DNA of 25,964 nucleotides, from the NCBI GenBank assembly GCA_964560325.1, contig CAZLLV010000013.1:1-25964 (forward strand), given 5' to 3'. Positions 13,926 to 20,870 of this stretch are shown one piece after another. Within the stretch, counting starts at the first letter, position 1; each line of letters starts with the position of its first letter. Origin of the DNA: CAZLLV01 sp964560325 (GTDB lineage Bacteria; Acidobacteriota; Thermoanaerobaculia; Multivoradales; DATKCC01). Both the position numbers and the translations under genes were made by a program. The notes beneath the pieces were generated by a model. It did not search any database and was not told the origin of the DNA. It was given only the letters and a program-made list of their open reading frames with translations.

Positions 13926-16729
13926 GGCGAATCCCCCGTCCGCGGGCGGCCGGCGATCCAGATTCCCGCCACCACCGCGAGAGCCCCCAGGCTCAAGCCT
14001 GCGCCCAGGCGCAGCGACCCGGGCCGGAGCTCGAACACGACCCGGTGCCGCCCGGCGGGAACAAACACTCCCCGGAAGGCCAGATTGGTGGCGTAGACCG
14101 GTGTCTCGGCGCCGTCGACGGTGGCCCGCCACCCGGGGTAATAGGCGTCCGACAGCACCAGAAGCGCCGGCGCGTCGGTCTCGACCTCGAGCTCCACCCG
14201 AGTCGGCGCGGCCGCCAGCAAGCGGACGGCGTCCGCCGGCGAAGCCGCCCCCGGCGCCCCCGGCAGGCGCCCTTCCACGACCGCCGTCGTCGCGGGGTCG
14301 AAGTCGGCGCCTCGCAGGATCTCCTCCACCCCGTCCAGGTCCTCCGGTGGATGTTCCACCACCCGGTGGACCAGCCGCGCCCGCGGCAGGGCCCGGGCGT
14401 TCCGGAGGATGCGGTTCTCCCCCTCCTCCACGACCTCCAGGCGAGCCGAGGCTCCCTCCACCCACGGCTCCCCCCAGCCGGCCCAGTCGAAGTAGCGGTT
14501 GCCCTCCGGGCCCGGCCAGGTCAGGAGTGCGACCCCCTCGAGCTCCGGGCAGCGGTCCGCTCCCGGGAGGGTGGCCGCGACCGGGACCCAGGCGCGGTCG
14601 GTCGGGGTCGAAGCCGGGTCCAGGTAGCGGGACAGGAGATTGACCTCCCCGCCCTCTCCGCACAGGGCCCTCACCTCGAAGCGGACGCCGTCGCCGCCCG
14701 TCTCCCACGCACGGGGATCGACGGCGAGGGCGGCGCGGAAGGAGCCGCGGTCGGGGATCTCCAGGGGAAACTCGATCCGGCTCGGCGGGTGCTGGTAGAG
14801 GACCGCCCGCTCCTCTCCGCCGATCGTCCACGAGGTGGTGGCGGGGGCGTCGAGAGACTGGACGCGGGCGCTCGACAGGCGGGCCCGGAGGTCGCCCGCC
14901 CGCGGCTCGTCAGGGAGCGGCGTATGGGCGGCGGTGAAGACGAGGGCCGGAGCGGCCGCGTCCAGCAGACCGCCGCAGCAGCCGTGGAAGCCGACCTGGT
15001 TGCCGCCGGACTTCCCGTCGCCGGTGAGGCGCATGTAGCGGGAGTAGCGCTGCAGCACCCACGAGGTGTAGCCGGAGAGCCGCTCCAGGCCGTAGACGCC
15101 GCCGCTCATGCCGGTGAGGATGGAGGACGAGACCACGGTCACGATCCTCGCCCCCTCCGGCTCCGCCGCCTGCAGCCGCCGCAGGGCGGCGATGCTGGGC
15201 GTCTCGGGGTACAGCATGTCTCCGGGGAAGGCGGGGTTGTAGGAGAACCCCACGATCCCGAGATCGAGGGCCAGGAGCGCCACCAGCCCGGCCCCCACCC
15301 ACCGCGGCCCGGACCGGACCCGGGTGACCAGGGGGAAAAGGGCGGCGGTGGCCAGGGCGAAGCCGACCCCCCAGAGGAGCCAGTGGGGCCGGGGGAACTT
15401 ATAGGTCGGAGCCCAGGTCAGTCCTGCCCAGCAGACGGCGCACGCCGCGGCCAGCGTGAGCGCCGCGGCCACGGCCCAGCGCCGGGCGGACCGTTCCGCG
15501 AGGGCGGCCTCGACCCCCAGGCCCGCCACCACGGCCCAGCAGAAGGCGACGACGAAGAAGATCCTCCCCGGGAAGGTGCTCGTGAAGACCGGCACCAGGA
15601 GGGTCACGAGCTGGCGGAAGGGCGGAACGCTCAGGACCGCCAGGTACGGCACCAGCCCGACGGCGAAGAAGACGGCCGCCACCCGCCGCCGCGACGACCG
15701 GAGCGCGGCGACCATCGCGATCAGGGGGACGATGCCGAAGTAGAGGTCGGTCTCCGAGTAGTTGAACGGACCCCGGTACTCGCCCCCGCCGACCGGGCTG
15801 CCGCTGATCCCGGGGGCCGCCAGCCGGACCGAGTCGTCGATCCTCAGGAAGCTGTTCGCCCCGGACTTGTACGAGCGGTTCGACTCGCCGTAGAGCTCCA
15901 GGCTCGGGACGAGCAGAACGGCAGCCAGGCAGGCGCCGACCACCAGGGCTCCCGCCGCCGATGCCACCGGCCGGGCCGCCGCCGTGATCGACCGCGCCCG
16001 CCAGCCGGCGAGGAGACCTCGGAGACCGTAGACCACCCCCAGGGCGAGGGCCGAGTACAACGCGAAGAGGATGTAGCCGGCAAAGACCTGGAGGGCGAAG
16101 GCGATGGCGGAGACCGCCAGCCAGCGGACGTCGCGCCGGCGGAGCGAGCGCTCGATCCCCCACGCCACCACCGGCGTCCAGGCCATGGTCCCGACGCAGT
16201 AGGTGAGGGACAACCAGCCGACGAGGTAGCCGTTGAAGCCGAACGCCAGCCCCCCCACGGCGGCAGCCGCGGGACCCGCCCGGAGCTCCCTTAGGAGGAG
16301 GTAGCAGAAGAAAGAGCCCAGGAAGAGGTGGACGACCGCCGCCCAGCTCATGGCGCGCGCCGGCGAGAGAACCAGGGCGAGGGCGAGGAAGACGGGGTTC
16401 GAGTACATCTTGCCCGCCGCCCAGCCCGGAGAGCCGGTCATGGCGGTCGAGTCCCACAGCACCTCGCCGCGGCGCCACCCCTCGACCGCCTGGACCGCCA
16501 TGGGATAAGCCTCCCAGACCACGTCGCTGATCAGCGGGTTGGCGAGGGGGGAGCTCACCCGCCCGAGCTCGCTCCGCCACGGCTCGGTCCCCATCACCAG
16601 GTCCAGGGGAAGCAGGAGCTTCCCCTGGAGCACCACGGGAGCCAGGAAGCCGGCGGCGAGGAGGGCGAAGGAGAGGCCCGCGACGAGGATCTCGCGCCGG
16701 CTCGTCCGGTCGGGTATGTTGGCAGCCAT
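13922..16729 (-). CDS. YfhO-like multi-spanning membrane glycosyltransferase (GT-C type)
   Basis: A 935-residue membrane protein. About a dozen spans occupy residues 13 to 500, with an acidic loop after the first span (LLLPLDLVMGTEPW, 38-51) as in GT-C enzymes. A large extracytoplasmic domain fills about 505-900, and a last span lies near 905-926. The segment LVLSDAYYPGWRATVDG (857-873), then FRGVFVPAGRH (885-895), is the hallmark C-terminus of the YfhO family. In Firmicutes YfhO works with the CsbB synthase to glycosylate lipoteichoic acid on the outer face of the membrane. Here the next gene is a CsbB-like synthase overlapping by 4 bp, so the pair is conserved, though the acceptor in this organism must differ. 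It is the first gene of the minus-strand operon; no clear SD precedes the ATG. Confidence 0.82.
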   Translation of the reverse strand: MAANIPDRTSRREILVAGLSFALLAAGFLAPVVLQGKLLLPLDLVMGTEPWRSELGRVSSPLANPLISDVVWEAYPMAVQAVEGWRRGEVLWDSTAMTGSPGWAAGKMYSNPVFLALALVLSPARAMSWAAVVHLFLGSFFCYLLLRELRAGPAAAAVGGLAFGFNGYLVGWLSLTYCVGTMAWTPVVAWGIERSLRRRDVRWLAVSAIAFALQVFAGYILFALYSALALGVVYGLRGLLAGWRARSITAAARPVASAAGALVVGACLAAVLLVPSLELYGESNRSYKSGANSFLRIDDSVRLAAPGISGSPVGGGEYRGPFNYSETDLYFGIVPLIAMVAALRSSRRRVAAVFFAVGLVPYLAVLSVPPFRQLVTLLVPVFTSTFPGRIFFVVAFCWAVVAGLGVEAALAERSARRWAVAAALTLAAACAVCWAGLTWAPTYKFPRPHWLLWGVGFALATAALFPLVTRVRSGPRWVGAGLVALLALDLGIVGFSYNPAFPGDMLYPETPSIAALRRLQAAEPEGARIVTVVSSSILTGMSGGVYGLERLSGYTSWVLQRYSRYMRLTGDGKSGGNQVGFHGCCGGLLDAAAPALVFTAAHTPLPDEPRAGDLRARLSSARVQSLDAPATTSWTIGGEERAVLYQHPPSRIEFPLEIPDRGSFRAALAVDPRAWETGGDGVRFEVRALCGEGGEVNLLSRYLDPASTPTDRAWVPVAATLPGADRCPELEGVALLTWPGPEGNRYFDWAGWGEPWVEGASARLEVVEEGENRILRNARALPRARLVHRVVEHPPEDLDGVEEILRGADFDPATTAVVEGRLPGAPGAASPADAVRLLAAAPTRVELEVETDAPALLVLSDAYYPGWRATVDGAETPVYATNLAFRGVFVPAGRHRVVFELRPGSLRLGAGLSLGALAVVAGIWIAGRPRTGDSP

Positions 16730-16850
16730 GACGTCGCGTCGGAGCGGGAGAGGTTATCACGCGCTTGCGGAGCTTCTTCGACACCCGGCACACCGGCCTG
16801 CCCTAAGCTACAATCGTGCCCCGACAGATGAATAGCCAATGGAGTATGAC
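16730..16850. promoter_or_regulatory. Divergent intergenic region with a probable plus-strand -10 box
   Basis: This 121-bp spacer separates two divergent operons and must hold both promoters. On the plus strand TACAAT at 16809-16814 matches TATAAT at 5 of 6 positions and stands out in GC-rich DNA, but no good -35 lies 16-18 bases upstream. GGAG at 16841-16844 is the SD for the ATG at 16851. On the minus strand GATAAC (16758-16753) is the best -10 candidate and is weak. An AGCTT/AAGCT pair (16771-16775 and 16805-16809) is too short to call an operator. Confidence 0.4.
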
Positions 16851-19800
16851 ATGAACCACCGCCCGCACCGCCATGCCACCGCCCACGGCCCGAGGCGAAC
16901 GATCTCGCGGACCTGCCGTGTCGTCGCGGTCCTGATCCTCGCCCTCGGCGGCGTCCGGGCGGCAGCGAGCCCGCTGGTGCGGGTACCGGCCGACACGCCG
17001 AGCCTGCAGACGGCCATCACCCAGGTGGACGACGGGGGGGTGATCGAGATCGCGGCCGGCACCTATCCCGCCCCCGCCGGCGCCTTCCGGATCAACGACG
17101 TGGGCAAGGGCTTCACGATCCGGGCGGCCGCGGGCGCCCACGTGGTCCTCGACGGCGGCGGCACCACCGACGTCCTCCGGTTCATGAACAGCACCCCGAC
17201 GAGCAGCGGGCCGGTGGTGTTCCAGAACCTGGTCTTCGCCAACGGCCACGGCGCCACCGAGGGGCTGGCGGCCGGGGTGACCCTGTACCGGGCGCGCGCC
17301 ACCTTCGTCGGCTGCCAGTTCTACCGCAACCACGCGGTGGTCTCGACCACGGTGGGCGGCGGGATCTACATCGCCGAGCAGTCGACGGTCCACTTCATCG
17401 ACACGCTCTGGATCGAGAACACCTCGCGGACCGGCGGTGCCGGCCTGGGGATCCGCACCGATACCGACGTCTTCGTCCACCGGGGCCAGTTCATCCGGAA
17501 CCGGGCGAACCCGCCGAACCACGTGGTGGGCGCCGGCGGCGGCGGCATCAACGTGGGCAACGCCCGCCTCTGGGTCACCGACACCCGTTTCGAGGCGAAC
17601 CAGGCGGCGAGCTTCGGCGGCGGCCTTTACGGCATCGGCAACTGGCAGGACCCGGTGACGACGCCCCGGGCGGAGGTGACGATCGCCAACAGCACCTTCG
17701 TCGACAACTTCTGCCAGCCCGACTCATCGGTGCCCACCGCGCTCCCCACCGAGGGCGGCGCGGTGAACGTCGAGGACCAGACGACGCTCGAGATCTTCAA
17801 CTCCCGCTTCCTCACCAACAGCGCCAAGATCGGGGGCGGCGTCAACGTCTTCCGGGCGATCGCGGAGATCCGCGGCTCCGTCTTCCGGGGCAACCGCGCC
17901 ACCGACACGGCCGCCGGCTCCGGCTTCGGCGGCGCCATCTCGGCCAACTCGGGGGACGGTCCCACCGGGCCCAACCGCCGTCCCGTCACGTTGACGGTGG
18001 AGGACTCCCTGCTCCAGGGCCGCTACGGCGCCGTCACCACCACCGGCCAGACCGCCGGCTGCCTGTTCGCCTCCGGCGACGGCTACCGGCACGACGGCGA
18101 CCCCGGCGTGCCCGACGTGGGGACCCTCGAGGAGAACCGGGCCACGGTGGTCCTGCGCCGGGTCGCCTTCTACGACTGCGACGCCTTCGCCGCGGCGCCG
18201 CGCTCCGGCTTGGGCGGAGCCGTGGCCGTACCCATGACCGACCTGACGGTGGAGGACAGCCTGTTCGTGGGCTCCGACGCCCTGGGCAACGGCGGTGCGG
18301 GCGGCGCCCTGGTCGTCCTCTTCCACTCCGCGGCCAACGTCGTCCGGACCGGGTTCTTCGACAACACCGCCGCCACCTACGGCGGAGCGGTCTTCGTCCA
18401 GGGCTCCAGCCTCGATCTCTCCGACAGCCAGTTCGCCGAGAACGAGGTGAGCCCCGGCGTCGAGGAGAGCGAGGCCAACTCCTACGGCGCGGCGATCTTC
18501 GCCACCCCGGACGACGCCCGGAACATCGTCGTGAGCGGCCTCGTGGAAGGCAACGTGTTCAGCCGCAACGTGGGCATGGCGATCTTCGACGACGACCGGG
18601 GGGGCGGCCCGATCAACGACGTTCGGTACGACGACAACGACTTCTTCTCCCAGTCCTTCGGCGGCAAGGTGTACCGCGACAGCCTCACCGCCGCGCAGCT
18701 CCCGTCCGGTCTCAACTCCCTGGTGGTCAACCGCAACGGCGGAGTGCCCTCCACCGACAAGTCGAGCGGCGGCAACGCCGCCTTGGCCTCGGCCCCGGAC
18801 CTGGGCGCCCTCCTCGCGGTGCCGTCGGAGATCCTCTGGCGGTCGCCGGCCGGCGACCCCGGCGGGCCGTCCACGAGCTACCTCGCAGCCGGCTGGAGCG
18901 GCGGCACCGGGGAGCTCGAGGGGGAGGTCCTGCCGGGGAGCTTCGCCCTCCGGACCACGACCGACCCCGGTACCTACACCCTGTTCGTCGACTCGGAACC
19001 GTTCAGCGACGTCGTCGCCTCCGCCGAGCTCCCCTCCGTCTCCCTCAGCGCCTCGCCTCCGGTGCTCTCGCCGGGCGGAAGCTCTGACCTCCTCTGGAGC
19101 GTCGACGCCGGAACCCTCGAGCAGGCGATCCTCGATCAGGGGATCGGCCTCCTCGCCGGAACCGCCGGATCGCGCACGGTGACGCCGCCGGCGACCCGGA
19201 CCTACCGGCTCCTGGCGGTGACCCGGGAGGGCGGGGCCCTCGACGACGCCACCGTCTACGTCAGCTCGGGGAGCGGGCTGCCCGCACCCGGGATCACGGC
19301 GCCGTCCCCCGGACAGGTGGTGGGAGTCACCAGCGTCACCTTCTCCTGGGGGAGCGTCGGCGGCAGCCAGTTCTACGACCTCCGGGTGTGGCGCCAGAGC
19401 GACGGCTCGGTGGTCTTCTCCGGCAGCCTCGCCGGTGCGGCCGCCACCAGCACGGTGATCGACGTGCCGGCGGGGAGCTACGTCTTCGGCGTCCGCGCCT
19501 GCTCTTCGGCGCCCAGCGACACCACGTGCGGCTCGTTCGACACCGTCTCGTTCTCGGTGGCGCCGATCTCCCCCGCCTCGGCGCCCACCGTTCTCTCGCC
19601 CACCGACGGCGCCCACTTCACCTCTTCGACCCAGACGATCCAGTGGACCTCCGTGGCAGGCCATCCGTCCATCCCCGACCTCTTCTACGACGTCCTGGTG
19701 ACCGACGTGGAGAGCGGGGCGACGGAGCTCCAGATCCGCGTCGAGCACCCGGCGCTCTCCACCATCTACAGCTTCCACAGCTCGACCGACTACGAGGTTC

Positions 19801-20783
19801 AGGTGCGGGCGTGCCAGGCGGGGTGCGGGCCCTGGTCGGCGCCGGTCGCCTTCTCGGTCGACCTGCCGCCGCCGCCGGCTTCCGCACCCACCATCACCCA
19901 GGCCGACATCTCGGGCGGCAACTCTCTCAGCGCCCAGTGGAACTCGGTCGCCAACGCGGACTTCTACGAGATCCTGGTGGTCCAGCCGGCCCCGGCGGGA
20001 CCCGGCGGCGGAGCCCTGACAGTGGCGGCACGCCAGACCAGCCAGACCCAGGCCACGCTGCCCGTGCCCGCCGGCTCCGCCACCGTCCTCGTGCGGGGGT
20101 GCAACGGCGACGGCTGCGGCCCATTCAGCGGCGGTGCCGGGATCTCGCCAGCGGGCCCCAACCCCGCGGCGCCGGGCGTGGGTACGCCCACCGCCGGGGC
20201 CATCGTGGACGGCCCGAGCGTGCTCTTCACCTGGAACCGCGTTGCCGGGGACACGGGGAGCGGCGCCGTCACCTACCGGCTCTACGTCCAGGACCTGTCC
20301 CGCTCGGCCCCGGCTCTCGACGTCTACACGACTGAGAACTTCTGGGCCGCCCAGTTCCGCGCCGAGGGCGCCCGCTACGACGTGGTGGTCCTCGCCCGCC
20401 CCGGCACGCCCCAACAGACGCAAGGGCCGGCCAACGGCTTCCACGTCCGGGGCACCTCGCCCCTGGCCCCGACGCTGGTCTCGCCGGCCCATCAGAGCTC
20501 CCTGCCCGCGGGCAACGTGCAGCTGGGCTGGACGCCGCTGCCGGGGGCCGGGCTCTACGAATACTACGTGAGCGGCGCCTCAGGGGTGGCGGCGCGGGGT
20601 GTGACGCCGGGGCTGTCGGTGCGGGTGCCCCTGACGGCGAGCGGTGGACCCGCCACCTACACCGCCATCATGCGGGCCTGCGAGCAGGGGGCCCAGTGCG
20701 AGCCGGGCGAGGAGGAGGGGTGGGGGCCGTGGTCCAACGCCGGCGGTGGCACGGGAGTCACGACCTTCACCGTGATACCCTGA
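16851..20783 (+). CDS. Large secreted beta-helix protein with Ig-like and five fibronectin-III-like domains
   Basis: A 1310-residue exported protein. A long basic N-region precedes a hydrophobic core (VVAVLILALGGVRAAAS, about 24-40), a signal peptide. Residues 40-610 form a parallel beta-helix with GGAV/GGGI and FxxN motifs, like chlamydial Pmp repeats (for example GGAVNVEDQTTLEIFNSRF). Residues 728-804 are an Ig-like domain (LSPGGSSDLLWSV, then TPPATRTYRL). Fn3-like repeats lie at about 805-907, 908-1005, 1006-1103, 1104-1204 and 1205-1310. Four of the five end in a paired-cysteine RxC...C motif. The last three match the tail of the next gene's product. I chose ATG 16851 because GGAG is six bases upstream; ATG 16839 (four residues longer) has no SD. 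No PEP-CTERM, LPXTG or autotransporter barrel is seen. It is probably an adhesin or glycan-binding surface protein. Confidence 0.85.
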   Translation: MNHRPHRHATAHGPRRTISRTCRVVAVLILALGGVRAAASPLVRVPADTPSLQTAITQVDDGGVIEIAAGTYPAPAGAFRINDVGKGFTIRAAAGAHVVLDGGGTTDVLRFMNSTPTSSGPVVFQNLVFANGHGATEGLAAGVTLYRARATFVGCQFYRNHAVVSTTVGGGIYIAEQSTVHFIDTLWIENTSRTGGAGLGIRTDTDVFVHRGQFIRNRANPPNHVVGAGGGGINVGNARLWVTDTRFEANQAASFGGGLYGIGNWQDPVTTPRAEVTIANSTFVDNFCQPDSSVPTALPTEGGAVNVEDQTTLEIFNSRFLTNSAKIGGGVNVFRAIAEIRGSVFRGNRATDTAAGSGFGGAISANSGDGPTGPNRRPVTLTVEDSLLQGRYGAVTTTGQTAGCLFASGDGYRHDGDPGVPDVGTLEENRATVVLRRVAFYDCDAFAAAPRSGLGGAVAVPMTDLTVEDSLFVGSDALGNGGAGGALVVLFHSAANVVRTGFFDNTAATYGGAVFVQGSSLDLSDSQFAENEVSPGVEESEANSYGAAIFATPDDARNIVVSGLVEGNVFSRNVGMAIFDDDRGGGPINDVRYDDNDFFSQSFGGKVYRDSLTAAQLPSGLNSLVVNRNGGVPSTDKSSGGNAALASAPDLGALLAVPSEILWRSPAGDPGGPSTSYLAAGWSGGTGELEGEVLPGSFALRTTTDPGTYTLFVDSEPFSDVVASAELPSVSLSASPPVLSPGGSSDLLWSVDAGTLEQAILDQGIGLLAGTAGSRTVTPPATRTYRLLAVTREGGALDDATVYVSSGSGLPAPGITAPSPGQVVGVTSVTFSWGSVGGSQFYDLRVWRQSDGSVVFSGSLAGAAATSTVIDVPAGSYVFGVRACSSAPSDTTCGSFDTVSFSVAPISPASAPTVLSPTDGAHFTSSTQTIQWTSVAGHPSIPDLFYDVLVTDVESGATELQIRVEHPALSTIYSFHSSTDYEVQVRACQAGCGPWSAPVAFSVDLPPPPASAPTITQADISGGNSLSAQWNSVANADFYEILVVQPAPAGPGGGALTVAARQTSQTQATLPVPAGSATVLVRGCNGDGCGPFSGGAGISPAGPNPAAPGVGTPTAGAIVDGPSVLFTWNRVAGDTGSGAVTYRLYVQDLSRSAPALDVYTTENFWAAQFRAEGARYDVVVLARPGTPQQTQGPANGFHVRGTSPLAPTLVSPAHQSSLPAGNVQLGWTPLPGAGLYEYYVSGASGVAARGVTPGLSVRVPLTASGGPATYTAIMRACEQGAQCEPGEEEGWGPWSNAGGGTGVTTFTVIP
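19866..20780 (+). repeat. Three-domain Fn3-like tail, copy A
   Basis: It encodes residues 1006-1310 of the secreted beta-helix protein. The three repeats align in order with residues about 594-872 of the adjacent membrane protein. Landmarks are GPGGGALTV in repeat 1, YTTENFW in repeat 2, and WGPWSNAGGGTGVTTFTVIP at the end. Paired cysteines occur in repeats 1 and 3 and are absent in repeat 2, in both copies. DNA identity is low, so the duplication is old. Confidence 0.8.
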
Positions 20784-20819
20784 GCCCTCCCGAAGCACCA
20801 GCGCGATCCACCCTCGGAA

Positions 20820-20852
20820 GCTCGGGGCGGGGCGTTCCGTCGCCCCGCGAGC
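20820..20852. other. Strong intercistronic stem-loop
   Basis: GCGGGGCG (20827-20834) and CGCCCCGC (20841-20848) are perfect complements around a 6-nt loop. With a 3-nt bulge the stem can extend by GCTCG/CGAGC (20820-20824 and 20848-20852). It lies in the 87-bp gap between the secreted beta-helix gene and the membrane protein gene. No T-run follows, so it is not a classic intrinsic terminator. It may act as an RNA-processing or 3'-protecting element that sets different levels for the two genes. Confidence 0.45.
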
Positions 20853-20870
20853 GCCGTCCGCGATCCCGGA

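Noticed and set aside
13926..14831. An in-frame N-terminal extension of the CsbB-like GT2
   Set aside because: The added residues are read through the YfhO-like gene and are low-complexity. The GTG at 13925 has a good SD and the GT2 domain starts right after it.
14045..16294. A 749-codon plus-strand open frame opposite the YfhO-like gene
   Set aside because: Composition is shadow-like and without motifs; the minus strand gives a coherent membrane protein with the YfhO signature.
16839..16850. ATG at 16839 as the start of the large secreted protein
   Set aside because: It has no SD, whereas GGAG at 16841-16844 is placed six bases before the ATG at 16851.
17724..20492. A 922-codon minus-strand open frame opposite the secreted beta-helix gene
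   Set aside because: It is rich in Gly, Arg, Glu and Val with no recognisable fold; the plus strand shows a signal peptide, beta-helix and Fn3 repeats.
20720..20783. Possible PEP-CTERM or LPXTG sorting signal at the end of the large secreted protein
   Set aside because: The C-terminus ends in an Fn3 strand (FTVIP) with no hydrophobic helix or basic tail.
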